Part shown: positions 14,441 through 23,721 of the stretch, piece after piece
Layout: each line of letters opens with the position of its first letter
How positions within the stretch are numbered: the stretch's first letter is position 1
Assembly: GCA_017409875.1 (NCBI GenBank)
Contig: JAFQRW010000008.1
Coordinates: 1-38,919, forward strand
Direction: 5' to 3'
Source of the DNA: Clostridia bacterium
GTDB lineage: Bacteria; Bacillota; Clostridia; RGIG6154
Length of the DNA stretch: 38,919 bases
The notes under the pieces: model-generated
Seen by the model: the letters and a program-made list of their open reading frames with translations, nothing else
Database searches by the model: none
Told to the model about the DNA's origin: nothing
Translations under genes and position numbers: made by a program

Positions 14441-15598
14441 CTATTTTAAAGCATCAATTGCCGCTTTAAGCTGCAAATCGTGCTCGATTGGAATTTCCTT
14501 TACAGGTACATCCAAATATTTTTCATCAAGATACACTTCAATATCAGGTTTTACACCGCTGCCGTCAATTTTTTTGCCGCTTGGCGAATAAAAATGACCT
14601 ACGGTAAGCTTGACACCGCTGTTGTCTTTAAAAGAAAACGTGCTTTGAATAGATCCTTTCCCAAAAGTGTTAAGTCCTACAATTTTTGCTCTGCCATGGT
14701 CTTTTAAAGCGGCTGAAAAAATTTCTGATGCACTGGCGCTATGCTGATTTACAAGTACGCAAACAGGAGTTTTGAGTAAAAATTCGTCAGTAAGTCCTGT
14801 TTTGTTATCAGCTGTTGCAAAATATTCAGTTTCATCAGATTTGTATTTTGCGGTAACAATCAAGCTGTCATTTATAAACAGGTCTATAGTTTTAATTGCA
14901 ATATCCATATAACCGCCGGGGTTATCACGAAGGTCAATAATCAGTTTTTTGCTGTCTTTTAAATTTAAAAGTGCATCTGTGAGTTCTTTGTCGGTATCGA
15001 GGTCGAAAGAAGATACTCTTATATAACCGATATCATTTTCAAGTGTTTTATAAGATACTGTGTGGATGCTGATAGGTTCGCGTACTATTTCAAATTCAAG
15101 CTCTTTGCCGTCACGTTCAATTTTTACTGTAACTGAAGTGCCATTTTCTCCCTGAAGCCTGTGTGAAACTTCAGTAAGTGTGCTGCCGCGTGAGGGAATG
15201 CCTGCTACTTCGGTTATAATATCTCCGATTTTAAGTCCTGCTTTCTGAGCCGGAGAAGCGTCGTAAACTTCTACGATAACAGCTTTTTTGTTAATTTGCT
15301 GAATAGAAGCGCCAATACCTGAATATTCTCCCGAAAGAGAGTTTTCAAAATGGTCAAACCCGTATTCAGAAGGTATATACATGGAATGTTGGTCTTCAAG
15401 AGCTGCAACTATACCACCTTTTGCACCTTCGTTTATAACGCTTTGCTCAACATCTTCAATATAATAGTTTTTTATCAAAAATCTGAGTAAAAATTCAGAA
15501 CCACCAAAGTTTATAAGAGTCAAAGAGAAGGTAATTAAAGCGGATATAGCTGCAACACAGACATATTTTAAAATTGTTTTAAGTTTTTTAAGTTCCAA
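14441..15598 (-). CDS. ctpA: S41 carboxy-terminal processing protease (CtpA/CtpB)
   Basis: The 385-residue serine protease has an N-terminal membrane helix (CVAAISALITFSLTLI), a PDZ domain (about 88-165, SGIGASIQQ ... AGLKIGDIITEVAG) and the S41 catalytic domain. The nucleophile is S289 in HSASASEIF and the general-base lysine is K314 in FGKGSIQS. RDNPGG near 224-229 is also typical. The start is TTG at 15598 after GGAGG. It ends the ftsE-ftsX-PcsB-like cluster, a known neighbourhood in Firmicutes. A sporulation role as CtpB is possible but cannot be separated from housekeeping CtpA here. Confidence 0.92.
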   Translation of the reverse strand: MELKKLKTILKYVCVAAISALITFSLTLINFGGSEFLLRFLIKNYYIEDVEQSVINEGAKGGIVAALEDQHSMYIPSEYGFDHFENSLSGEYSGIGASIQQINKKAVIVEVYDASPAQKAGLKIGDIITEVAGIPSRGSTLTEVSHRLQGENGTSVTVKIERDGKELEFEIVREPISIHTVSYKTLENDIGYIRVSSFDLDTDKELTDALLNLKDSKKLIIDLRDNPGGYMDIAIKTIDLFINDSLIVTAKYKSDETEYFATADNKTGLTDEFLLKTPVCVLVNQHSASASEIFSAALKDHGRAKIVGLNTFGKGSIQSTFSFKDNSGVKLTVGHFYSPSGKKIDGSGVKPDIEVYLDEKYLDVPVKEIPIEHDLQLKAAIDALK

Positions 15599-15611
15599 AA
15601 TTAAGCCTCCG

Positions 15612-15644
15612 AAAGAATAAAATTGTCCTGTAATTTTATTCTTT
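15612..15644. repeat. AT-rich hairpin between PcsB-like gene and ctpA
   Basis: AAAGAATAAAATT (15612-15624) and AATTTTATTCTTT (15632-15644) form a 13-bp stem. It sits between the stop of the M23 gene and the ribosome site of ctpA. It may act as a leaky terminator or processing site that lowers ctpA expression relative to upstream genes. Confidence 0.5.
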
Positions 15645-15646
15645 TT

Positions 15647-16804
15647 TTATCTAAGATATGCCATAGGGTCAGTGCAAGAGCCGTTAATCATAACTTCAAA
15701 ATGACAGTGCGGACCTGTTGAAAATCCCGTGCTTCCGACTTTTGCAATAGTTTGTCCTCGGGTAACCTGCTGACCTGCCGAAACAAACAAAGTTGTATTG
15801 TGAGCATAAAGGGTGCTCAGACCGTTACCATGATTAATTACAATATAATTTCCGTAAGCATTGTTGTACTGTGCGGTTACAACCAAACCGTCCTCTGCAG
15901 CAACTACTGTTGCGTTCATAGGAGCGGCAAAGTCAACGCCCGTATGGAGTTTATATACCTTTAAAGTGGGATGAATACGATAGCCGTAAGGACTGGTGAT
16001 AGTTGTATACCCCGGAGCAGGCCATGCGAGCTTTCCACCGGAATAGCTGGCTCCGCCCGAGCCGGAATTTTTAACGGCAGCGGAAATTTGTGCTTTTAAG
16101 GCAGCCTCCTGACGTTCAAATTCAGCGTATGCTTTTTTATATGCCTCAATATCATTTTCAAGCTTGGAAATTGTGCTGTCCAAATCAGATTTTAAGCCTT
16201 TTAATTCATTTCTTTTTGAAATAACAGCTTCTTGGTTTTGTTCATATTTTTCTTTTTCAAGTTCAATGGCGGTTTTAGCATCCTCGATACTTGTTTTGGT
16301 TGCTAATAAGTTATCATACATATTATTATCGTAATTAAGGAGCTGTTTTATGAGTTCAACATAAGAAAAAACATCAGAAAAATTTTCTCCCGAAAATAAT
16401 AGTGATATGTATGACGAGGAATTATCTTCGTACATTGTTCGAAGCCTTAATTTCATGGTCTCGTACTGATTTTCTGCCTTTTCTTCAGCCAACGCCAGTT
16501 CTTCTTCTTTTTGAGCAATGCGGGAAAGAGCGTCGTCAATATCTTTTTGAATGTCATCTATTTCAGATTGAGCAACATCAATCTTTTTCTCAATAGAGCT
16601 TTTTTCGTCTAAAAAGCCTTGCTGCTTTTGTTTTGCTTCGTTAATTTTTTGTTGTTGCTCGTTTTTCTTTTTGGAAACGGCATCTATCTGACCTTGAGTG
16701 GGGGCAGCAGATGCTATGAATGGTATAATTATAGACGATAGAGTTATTCCGACAAAACATACTAAAACGATGATTGTAACAATCTTTTTTAGTGTTAAAT
16801 TCAT
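15647..16804 (-). CDS. PcsB/EnvC-like M23 peptidoglycan hydrolase with coiled coil
   Basis: The 385-residue secreted protein has a signal segment (IVTIIVLVCFVGITLSSIIIPF), a long heptad-rich coiled coil (about 35-240, rich in K/E/Q), a Gly/Ser linker, and a C-terminal LytM domain with HTGVD and HCHFEV zinc motifs. This is the architecture of the hydrolase that FtsEX activates through its coiled coil (EnvC or PcsB/CwlO types). It follows ftsX directly. ATG at 16804 is preferred over the upstream TTG because spacing from GGAGG is better. Confidence 0.88.
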   Translation of the reverse strand: MNLTLKKIVTIIVLVCFVGITLSSIIIPFIASAAPTQGQIDAVSKKKNEQQQKINEAKQKQQGFLDEKSSIEKKIDVAQSEIDDIQKDIDDALSRIAQKEEELALAEEKAENQYETMKLRLRTMYEDNSSSYISLLFSGENFSDVFSYVELIKQLLNYDNNMYDNLLATKTSIEDAKTAIELEKEKYEQNQEAVISKRNELKGLKSDLDSTISKLENDIEAYKKAYAEFERQEAALKAQISAAVKNSGSGGASYSGGKLAWPAPGYTTITSPYGYRIHPTLKVYKLHTGVDFAAPMNATVVAAEDGLVVTAQYNNAYGNYIVINHGNGLSTLYAHNTTLFVSAGQQVTRGQTIAKVGSTGFSTGPHCHFEVMINGSCTDPMAYLR

Positions 16805-16822
16805 ATTCAAAACTCCTCCGAA

Positions 16823-17704
16823 TCAAACTTTAAGATGCTTTCTTATTGAGAAGATACTTCCAACAGAGCCGATTACTACGCCAACAATTACAAAAGACAA
16901 AGCAAGCGGCAACCATACTGAACTAAAAGGAAGCAACGTAAGCATTGGGATTGAAATGCTTTTTGATATACTAAAGTATGCAATCCACATAACTAAAAAA
17001 CAAATAACTGCGCCATATATTCCAATAATAATTCCCTCAATTACAAAGGGCCATCTTATAAACCAGTCTGTAGCACCTACATACTTCATTATGCTTATTT
17101 CTCTTCTGCGCGCATAAACTGAGATTTTTACTGAGTTTGAAACAATAAATGCAGAAATTATAAGAAGCATTGCCATAAGCCACAGACTTGCTGCTTTTAT
17201 GGAGTCAACCACTTTAACTATAAGTGTTGCAGACTCCTGAAAATCGGTTATATTTTCAATGCCGTCTAATTTTTCGAGTGCGTTTATAACAGTTTTTGTT
17301 TCATTCAAGTCAGAAAGTGTTATTTTATACGAATTTCTGAAAGGATTGTCATTTTCTAAGCCATCTAAAATATTTGCTTTTTCTTTAAGCTTTATGCGCA
17401 TTTCCTCAAAAATTTGTGTCTTTGTATATTTTTCAATTTCTTCAACAGATTCAAGTTTTAAAATTTCGCTGCCCAAAGCATCATATTCTTCGGCTGAAAG
17501 CTCGTCAGATATAAACACCTGAATTTGACAGCTTCTTGAAAAGTCGTCTGCCCAATGGTTAACATTTAAAGTAAGCAGAATGAAAATGCCCAGAATAAAA
17601 AGAGCTGCAAATGTGGTGGTAACAGAAGCTATGCTCATAAGCTTGTTCTGACGAAAGCTTTTTGAAGCCTGTTTTATGTAATAATTAAAATTGTTAATTC
17701 TCAT
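16823..17704 (-). CDS. ftsX: Cell-division ABC transporter permease FtsX
   Basis: The 293-residue protein has a cytoplasmic start, a first membrane helix (LMSIASVTTTFAALFILGIF), an extracellular domain of about 110 residues, then three more helices, which is the FtsX layout. The extracellular domain contacts the wall hydrolase encoded next. The start ATGAGAATT at 17704 overlaps the end of ftsE by 11 bases, so translation is coupled. Confidence 0.93.
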   Translation of the reverse strand: MRINNFNYYIKQASKSFRQNKLMSIASVTTTFAALFILGIFILLTLNVNHWADDFSRSCQIQVFISDELSAEEYDALGSEILKLESVEEIEKYTKTQIFEEMRIKLKEKANILDGLENDNPFRNSYKITLSDLNETKTVINALEKLDGIENITDFQESATLIVKVVDSIKAASLWLMAMLLIISAFIVSNSVKISVYARRREISIMKYVGATDWFIRWPFVIEGIIIGIYGAVICFLVMWIAYFSISKSISIPMLTLLPFSSVWLPLALSFVIVGVVIGSVGSIFSIRKHLKV

Positions 17705-18380
17705 AGCCGTACACACCCTTCTCTTCGTCTCTGACAATAGTACCGTTTTCTATGGCGATAACACGTTTTTGCATATCGTCAACAATTTCTTTTGCGTGTG
17801 TTGCAACTATAACAGTAGTGCCTTTTTTGTTGATTTCGTTTAAAAGCTCCATAATTTCGTGAGCAGTTTCGGGGTCTAAGTTACCTGTAGGCTCATCGGC
17901 GACTAAAATAGACGGATTGTTTATAATTGCTCTTGCAATGGCAACACGCTGTTTTTCACCGCCGGAAAGCTGAGAGGGATATGCCTTGGCACGGCTTTGG
18001 AGTCCCACCTGATTTAAAATAATCGGTATTTTTTTTCTTTTAAGCCTTTTTGACGCACCTACTATAGTCATTGCAAATTCAACATTTTCATAAACCGTCA
18101 TATCTTCTAAAAGTCTGAAATCCTGAAATACAACGCCAAGAGCGCGTCTGAAATAAGGGATGTCTTTGTGCTTTAAGGTTGCGATGTTTGTGTTGTTCAT
18201 TATAAACTCGCCCTCAGACGGCACGGTTTCACGCAAGAACATTTTAATAAGGGTGGATTTACCTGCCCCTGATGCACCTACCAAAAACACAAATTCACCT
18301 TTATCTATTATAAAATTAACATTTTTTAAAACTTCGTTTCCTTCTTCGTATCTCTTGCCGACATTTCGTGCAATAATCAA
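17694..18380 (-). CDS. ftsE: Cell-division ATP-binding protein FtsE
   Basis: The 228-residue ABC ATPase shows Walker A GASGAGKST, signature LSGGEKQRVAIARAI, Walker B ILVADEPTGNLDP and the H-loop VATHAKEIV. With FtsX it forms an ABC-type complex that uses ATP to activate a peptidoglycan hydrolase rather than to transport. The start is TTG at 18380, with AGGAG eight bases upstream. The regulator gene ends 11 bases before it. Confidence 0.95.
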   Translation of the reverse strand: MIIARNVGKRYEEGNEVLKNVNFIIDKGEFVFLVGASGAGKSTLIKMFLRETVPSEGEFIMNNTNIATLKHKDIPYFRRALGVVFQDFRLLEDMTVYENVEFAMTIVGASKRLKRKKIPIILNQVGLQSRAKAYPSQLSGGEKQRVAIARAIINNPSILVADEPTGNLDPETAHEIMELLNEINKKGTTVIVATHAKEIVDDMQKRVIAIENGTIVRDEEKGVYGYEN

Positions 18381-18391
18381 AAAATCAACTC

Positions 18392-19432
18392 CTAATTGCC
18401 TCTGGAGGCTCTTAAATACTTTTGAATCAGCATTGCGATTTTAAAAAGCAATGCATCATCAAATTTTCTTACATCAAGACCTGTCAAATCCTGAATTCTG
18501 TCAAGTCTGTATACTAAAGTGTTTCTGTGGATATAAAGTTCTCTGGCTGTAAGCGAAATGTTTAAGTTATAGTCAAAGAAACACTGAACGGTGGCCATGG
18601 TGTCTTCGTCAAGCTCTTTTAAGACATTTTCATTTAACACTTCATTTAAAAATGCTTTGCATTTTTCAACAGGCGCTGATGTAATAAGTCTGCTTATTCC
18701 AAGCGTCATATACGAGTAAATTCTGCTTCTGTTTTCAAACACACTGCCGATATTGAGTGCGTTGATAGCAGTTTTGTATGAACGGCTTAAAGTTTTAAGA
18801 TTTGTGCTTGGAGCACCTATTGCAATGGTTGGCTGCTCTACAAGTTCTGTCATAATACCTGTTGAAATCTGGTTTGCAATCTGCATAAGCCTTGATGATT
18901 GAGGTTCAGATTTAAAATGTCTTATAAATACAATTTCATCAGAATCGTTAGGGAATATGTAATCATTTTCTCTTGCGGGCGCAACCTCTCTTATTATTTT
19001 AAGAGCCATAGGAATATTTTTGCTTGAAAGTTTAATAACAAAAACTATTCTTAAAAGGTCGACCGGAATTTCAAGGCTTGGTGCTTTCCAGTAAGCTTCT
19101 TCCAGGTCGCCGCTTATTAACTGTTTGAAAAAATATTCAGAGTCAACCAATACTCTGCTGTTGGCTGAAAGCGCATTTATTGCCGCCCTTACCGCAGGAA
19201 CTGTGATTTTAGCAAAATCTGCAGAGCCTTCTACAAACAGAGAAAAACGCACGCTTACATCATCACTTAAAGAAAATGAGTAGTAAACAAAATCAAGGTC
19301 TTTAAGCTTTAAGCCTATTAAATTCTTTTTGTTTGATGCAACAACAATATTATGATTGTCATAAAGCCCAATACGGTTGTCAAAACTGTTTGTTAGCAAA
19401 TCAAAATACTTTTGATAAAGTGAAATTGACAT
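18392..19432 (-). CDS. PucR/CdaR-type helix-turn-helix regulator
   Basis: The 346-residue protein ends in the PucR C-terminal helix-turn-helix (NISLTARELYIHRNTLVYRL followed by DLTGLDVRKFDDALLF). The middle resembles the GGDEF-like domain of CdaR regulators. The N-terminal ~100 residues contain no recognised ligand domain. It lies directly upstream of ftsE on the same strand behind its own promoter, so it may be co-transcribed with and influence the division and wall-hydrolase genes. CdaR in Escherichia coli senses sugar diacids, but no such catabolic genes are near. Confidence 0.8.
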   Translation of the reverse strand: MSISLYQKYFDLLTNSFDNRIGLYDNHNIVVASNKKNLIGLKLKDLDFVYYSFSLSDDVSVRFSLFVEGSADFAKITVPAVRAAINALSANSRVLVDSEYFFKQLISGDLEEAYWKAPSLEIPVDLLRIVFVIKLSSKNIPMALKIIREVAPARENDYIFPNDSDEIVFIRHFKSEPQSSRLMQIANQISTGIMTELVEQPTIAIGAPSTNLKTLSRSYKTAINALNIGSVFENRSRIYSYMTLGISRLITSAPVEKCKAFLNEVLNENVLKELDEDTMATVQCFFDYNLNISLTARELYIHRNTLVYRLDRIQDLTGLDVRKFDDALLFKIAMLIQKYLRASRGN

Positions 19433-19488
19433 AATCCACCGCCGTTTAATTCTTTATTTTGTATGTCATACACATATAGTCACTATAT

Positions 19489-19517
19489 ATCATAACACAA
19501 AATGATTGTAAATGCAA
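19489..19517 (-). promoter_or_regulatory. Sigma-A promoter for the regulator-ftsEX cluster
   Basis: On minus TTGCAT (19512-19517), 17-base spacer, TATGAT (19489-19494). Confidence 0.65.
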
Positions 19518-19567
19518 AGAAATATACCAAAAAAACAAAAAATTTCGTATTTTTTTCACAAAATACA

Positions 19568-19594
19568 ATACCGGCATCTGCCTGATGCCGGTAT
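19568..19594 (-). terminator. Terminator after lgt
   Basis: ATACCGGCATC and GATGCCGGTAT form an 11-bp stem with a five-base loop. On minus it is followed by TGTATTTTG. Confidence 0.75.
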
Positions 19595-19600
19595 AAATAC

Positions 19601-20392
19601 TTACTTATTCAATTTTGGTTTGTTTTTCAGGTCATAAAAAATGAAAATAACACCAAGTAAAAGTGTAGCTAAAGCTACAAGCTGTGAAATTCTGAAAGGA
19701 CCTAAGTACAAGCTGTCAGTCCTTAAGCCTTCAATAAAAAATCTGCCAAGTCCATACCATATAAGATACGAATAAAAGGTAAGTCCGCTGAATTTTTTAT
19801 TTTTGTTTATAAAAAGTAAAATGAAAACGCCTATTAAATTCCAAAGACTTTCATATAAAAATGTGGGATGAACAAAAATAAGCTCACCATTTTCAAAAAT
19901 TCCCATTTTCCACGGAAGAGAGGTTTGAAAGCCATAAGCCTCTTTGTTTACAAAGTTGCCCCATCTGCCTATCGCCTGACCTGAAATAACACCAATTATG
20001 CAAACATCAAAAACTTTTTTCCAGTCAAGCTTTTTTGCCCTGCAATATATGTAAGCGGTAACTGCAGCACCTATTACAGCGCCGTATATAGCAATTCCGC
20101 CCTCCCATATCGCAAAGATTTTAATAGGGTTTTGCCTGTATTCGGAAAATGAAAAAATAACGTAGTAAAGACGAGCGCAAACTATTGCAGCAGGCGCACC
20201 AAAAACAACGATATCTAAAACTGTGTCCTGGCTGACAGAGTCTTTTTTGGCAATATAAGAGCTTATGAGATATCCCATAACTAAAGCAAAAGCTATAATT
20301 ATCCCATACCAGTAAACCTCTTTTGTGCCTATGTCGAAAGCAACGGGGTTAATATTAAGCTCAAGACCGAAAATAGAAACATAATTATTCAT
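19601..20392 (-). CDS. lgt: Prolipoprotein diacylglyceryl transferase Lgt
   Basis: The 263-residue polytopic membrane enzyme transfers diacylglycerol from phosphatidylglycerol to the lipobox cysteine of prolipoproteins. The Lgt signature is seen as GRWGNFVNKEAYG, and YYVIFSFSEYRQNP and GLRTDSLYLG are further conserved loops. About seven hydrophobic helices are present. ATG at 20392 was chosen with AGAG eight bases upstream; a GTG at 20401 overlaps the previous stop and is less likely. It is last in the M16 pair operon. A substrate, the lipoprotein at 32845, lies in the same window. Confidence 0.95.
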   Translation of the reverse strand: MNNYVSIFGLELNINPVAFDIGTKEVYWYGIIIAFALVMGYLISSYIAKKDSVSQDTVLDIVVFGAPAAIVCARLYYVIFSFSEYRQNPIKIFAIWEGGIAIYGAVIGAAVTAYIYCRAKKLDWKKVFDVCIIGVISGQAIGRWGNFVNKEAYGFQTSLPWKMGIFENGELIFVHPTFLYESLWNLIGVFILLFINKNKKFSGLTFYSYLIWYGLGRFFIEGLRTDSLYLGPFRISQLVALATLLLGVIFIFYDLKNKPKLNK

Positions 20393-20397
20393 AACAA

Positions 20398-21690
20398 TCA
20401 CTCTTTTGGCATAATGGTTGAAAGCACACTGTTTTCTTTTTTCATTGAACGTATATATTTTATTGCATCACTTACAGTAATTACATCAAACATCTTTAAT
20501 GTATTGTAAATATTATAGCTGTGGAAATGTGCGTCAATCATATTTCTTGCAGTTGTTTCAACATTGTTGAATTCTTTTATAAAGTCAGCTTTTAAGATAT
20601 TAAGCTGACGTTTAAATATGCGTTCAGGGATGCCATTTTTTGCAGTTTCCTCAATAGTTTTCAGGACTTCTTCATAAACCTTTTTTGGGTTTTCGCTTTC
20701 TCCCGAAATAAGAGTGTGGCTGAATTCTGCCTCTAAAGTGTATTCAAGGTCAAAACTGTCGTTAATCAGACCTGATTCATAATGCTTGTTATAAAAATCA
20801 CTGCTTCTGCCAAACATTATTTCAAGACAAGCATTGCCTAAAATTTCTTTGAAAATAAATGTGTCGCTGTTAAATCCGTTCAGATTATCCTTAAAACCTA
20901 TGTTAAAAAGAGGCATACTTACAGAAAGCTTTTGCGAAACCTTTTGTTTTAACACATTTTCAGGCTCTTCATCGTAGCTTACTTCTACTTGCTTTGCGGG
21001 TTTTATGTCAGTTAAAAGACTGTTTGCGTAATTCGCCGTTTCAAACGGGTCAACATCTCCGCATATTGAAAGCACCATGTTAGATGCGTTGTAAAAGGTG
21101 TCGTAGCAGTCATAAAGCATCTGGCTTGTTATTTTTGAAATGCTTTCCACAGAGCCTGCAATATCACGTTTTACAGGCAATGTGTGGTACATTCCGTCCA
21201 ACAGATTAAAGTAAACACGCCAACCGGGGTGATCTAAATACATATTTATTTCCTGGCCTATAATACCCTGCTCTTTCTGAACGTTTTGAGGAGTAAAATA
21301 AGGAGTTTGCATCAAATCAGTAAGAATTTTAAGATTTTCTTCAAATTTGTCTGTGCAAGTGAAGTAATAGGCAGTGTTGGTAAACGAAGTAAAGGCATTG
21401 GCATTTGCACCCGTTTTAGCATATTTTGCAAACGCATCTCCCGTTTCACTTTCAAAAAGCTTGTGCTCTAAAAAATGGGCAACGCCGTCAGGAATTTCGG
21501 TAAATTCTTTTTCGCCTTCTTTTTTGAAACGGTTTTTTAAAGAGCCGTATTTAACGCCAAACATTGCGCACTTTTTATAAAAACCCGGCTTTGGAGTAAT
21601 GTAAATACTCATTCCGCAGTCTGATTTGAATATATATGTTTCTTCATTTAAAAGTTTGTTTTCAAGAATTAAATAATCCATATTGCTCAT
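20398..21690 (-). CDS. ymfH: M16 zinc peptidase, YmfH-like active partner
   Basis: The 430-residue protein has the inverted zinc motif HFLEH (from GVAHFLEHKLFE) and the downstream glutamate in GIIGQEINMYLDHPGW, so it is likely catalytic. It is the size of a two-domain M16 subunit, and the neighbour upstream encodes the partner lacking the motif. ATG at 21690 is best placed behind the GGAG of AAAGGAGATG; earlier in-frame ATGs overlap that site. The upstream stop ends at 21692. In Bacillus the ymfF-ymfH pair is a conserved peptidase of poorly known substrate. Confidence 0.88.
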   Translation of the reverse strand: MSNMDYLILENKLLNEETYIFKSDCGMSIYITPKPGFYKKCAMFGVKYGSLKNRFKKEGEKEFTEIPDGVAHFLEHKLFESETGDAFAKYAKTGANANAFTSFTNTAYYFTCTDKFEENLKILTDLMQTPYFTPQNVQKEQGIIGQEINMYLDHPGWRVYFNLLDGMYHTLPVKRDIAGSVESISKITSQMLYDCYDTFYNASNMVLSICGDVDPFETANYANSLLTDIKPAKQVEVSYDEEPENVLKQKVSQKLSVSMPLFNIGFKDNLNGFNSDTFIFKEILGNACLEIMFGRSSDFYNKHYESGLINDSFDLEYTLEAEFSHTLISGESENPKKVYEEVLKTIEETAKNGIPERIFKRQLNILKADFIKEFNNVETTARNMIDAHFHSYNIYNTLKMFDVITVSDAIKYIRSMKKENSVLSTIMPKE

Positions 21691-21691
21691 A

Positions 21692-22954
21692 TTACTCATC
21701 TCCTTTCAAGAAAAAGACAGTATCTAAAACAACAGTTTTTGCGGCATCTATAATATCCTGCCTTGTTACTGCATTAATTTTTTTCACAGAGTCTTCTAAA
21801 GACATATTAAGGCCTGAAACAATGCCGCCAAAACAAAATTCCTCCATTACCGACATTGAGTCTTTTGCTGCATTATGGCTTCCTGTAATGGCAAGGATTG
21901 ATGCTGAAATTTCTTCATCGGTAAAGCTTCCGCTCTTTATATCATCGAGCTGTTTTAAAACTTCTTTAAGAGTAATTTCATACTTGTCAAATTCAATACC
22001 GCAGTTTACAATTACAAGCCCTCTGTGACCGTCATAGCCGGAGTTTGCATAATAGGCAAGCGAAAGCTTTTCTCTTACATTTAAGAACAGCTTTGAGTGA
22101 GGACTGCCGCCAAAAAGATTGTTAAACACAGCCATTGCAAAATAAAGGTTATGATTTGCAGTAACTTCTGTTTTAAAGCCGATTGAAAGCTTTCCTTGAG
22201 TAATGTCGCTTGTTTCTGAGATGTATTTTACGTCTTCATTGTACTTGCCAAAGGGCTTATTTGTATATCCTGAGGATGAAACTTCTATTTCTTCAAATGC
22301 CTCTTTTATAACATCTGTGATATATTCTTTATCGCACTTACCGCTTACAAAGATATCAACAGTGCTTGAAGATAAAAGTTTTTTGTAATATTCATAGAGT
22401 TCTTTGGCAGTGATTTTCTTGATATCATCAATGCTGCCGAATTCAAAAATACCAAAAGTTTCGTCTTTGTACATTTCTTCTATAAGACGTTTTTTTGCGT
22501 ATTCTTTTTTGTCGTTTATAACACTTTCAATAAACTGGATAAGATTGATTTTTTCTCTTTCAACGTAGTCGGTATCAAAAAACTCATCGTTTGGAAGATA
22601 AGGGTTAAAAATCATTTGCTTTGCCAAAGCACAAAGCTTTGAAAACGGTTTTAAATCGGGAGCCATAGAGTCACAGATTGTTGAAAATCTCATTGATACA
22701 ACCTGGTTTGCACCTTTTTTCTTTACAGCATAGCTTGCAGAAGCACCGTACAAGTCGTCTAAGTAGGTGTTTAAGTAGCTTGACTTGGGATATCTGTTAC
22801 ACCCTCTGCGCAAAACAGCAGGTATTAATGCGTTGTATGACGCTTCAGGATTTTGAAGCGGGCGTGAAAAATTAAAGGTTAAAAGAGAGGTTTTAAACCT
22901 TTCGCCTTCAATAAAATGAATGTTTACACCGTTTTTTATATTAACTGTTTGCAA
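21692..22954 (-). CDS. ymfF: M16 family protein, YmfF-like non-catalytic partner
   Basis: The roughly 420-residue M16-fold protein lacks HxxEH: the corresponding region reads YNALIPAVLRRG. It still has the family patterns RFKTSLLTFNFSRPL, SREKLSLAY-like (REKLSLAYYANSGYDG) and two-domain length. It is the expected inactive half of a heterodimer with the following gene. TTG at 22954 is chosen because GGAG lies eight bases upstream. The in-frame ATG at 22972 has no ribosome site and would place that SD inside the gene. Confidence 0.85.
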   Translation of the reverse strand: MQTVNIKNGVNIHFIEGERFKTSLLTFNFSRPLQNPEASYNALIPAVLRRGCNRYPKSSYLNTYLDDLYGASASYAVKKKGANQVVSMRFSTICDSMAPDLKPFSKLCALAKQMIFNPYLPNDEFFDTDYVEREKINLIQFIESVINDKKEYAKKRLIEEMYKDETFGIFEFGSIDDIKKITAKELYEYYKKLLSSSTVDIFVSGKCDKEYITDVIKEAFEEIEVSSSGYTNKPFGKYNEDVKYISETSDITQGKLSIGFKTEVTANHNLYFAMAVFNNLFGGSPHSKLFLNVREKLSLAYYANSGYDGHRGLVIVNCGIEFDKYEITLKEVLKQLDDIKSGSFTDEEISASILAITGSHNAAKDSMSVMEEFCFGGIVSGLNMSLEDSVKKINAVTRQDIIDAAKTVVLDTVFFLKGDE

Positions 22955-23041
22955 AGCAAAAACTCCAATCATATTTTTGTTAAATAGTATACCACGAATT
23001 TATAAAAAAAGCCATACCTAAAATTAATAATAAAAAAAGAG

Positions 23042-23070
23042 TTGCAAAATAAATTGAAAAATAGTATAAT
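23042..23070 (+). promoter_or_regulatory. Sigma-A promoter for the XRE regulator
   Basis: TTGCAA (23042-23047), 17-base spacer, TATAAT (23065-23070), followed by GGGGGG and the GTG start at 23093. Confidence 0.78.
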
Positions 23071-23092
23071 TTGTTTAAAAGGGGGGAAATTT

Positions 23093-23689
23093 GTGATATC
23101 TGAAAAAATAAAAAACTTAAGAAAAAGCAAATCGCTTACGCAAGAAGAGATGGCGCAAATCTTAGGTTGCTCGGTTGCCTCTGTTTCGGGATATGAAACA
23201 GGCAAAACAGAAGTTCCACGTACGGTGATAAAAATATATGAAGAGTATTTTAATTGCCCCTTTGAATATTTTTTTGACGATGATGTTCCTCTTATGGAAA
23301 CACCTGAGATATTACAAAAAAAATCGTACAGATTTAAGCTTAAGGTAATAAAAGATTTAACGCGTCCGGTTGCCGGAAATAATATTTACAAGGAGATTAA
23401 CCACATTGAGTTTGACCAGCCGTACGGACGAGTAGCATGGTTAGTGCCTGACACGGTTGAAGAAACAATAGTTATATTGATTGTGGATGCAATCCCCAGA
23501 GAGGGAGAAAAAGTTGCAGTAATTACAGATGACGGACAAAGCAAACTTGGTTATTATTACATTGATGAAAACCATAACGTGTGCATAAAATCAAAGCCAA
23601 AGGGATGCAAGGGCATAAGAAATCTTAAAGTTGACTTAAAAAAAGGCGGCAGAATTTACGGAATTGTTGAAGCAACATATACAAAATAA
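23093..23689 (+). CDS. XRE-family helix-turn-helix regulator
   Basis: The protein has 198 residues from GTG behind a strong GGGGGG site. The N-terminal ~60 residues are a Cro/C1-type HTH (IKNLRKSKSLTQEEMAQILG, then CSVASVSGYETGK). The C-terminal ~130 residues are beta-rich, ending GGRIYGIVEATYTK, which recalls the LexA/C1-type S24 fold (GEKVAVITDDGQSKLGYYY). No clear Ser-Lys self-cleavage dyad was found, so it may be a fold relative without autoproteolysis. Its target may be itself or the divergent M16-lgt operon. Confidence 0.8.
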   Translation: MISEKIKNLRKSKSLTQEEMAQILGCSVASVSGYETGKTEVPRTVIKIYEEYFNCPFEYFFDDDVPLMETPEILQKKSYRFKLKVIKDLTRPVAGNNIYKEINHIEFDQPYGRVAWLVPDTVEETIVILIVDAIPREGEKVAVITDDGQSKLGYYYIDENHNVCIKSKPKGCKGIRNLKVDLKKGGRIYGIVEATYTK

Positions 23690-23718
23690 AAAGAAGATGG
23701 CGTGCCATCTTCTTTTTT
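23686..23718. terminator. Bidirectional terminator between XRE gene and murC
   Basis: AAAAAGAAGATGGC pairs with GCCATCTTCTTTTT around GT. The two genes converge here. Confidence 0.88.
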
Positions 23719-23721
23719 TGA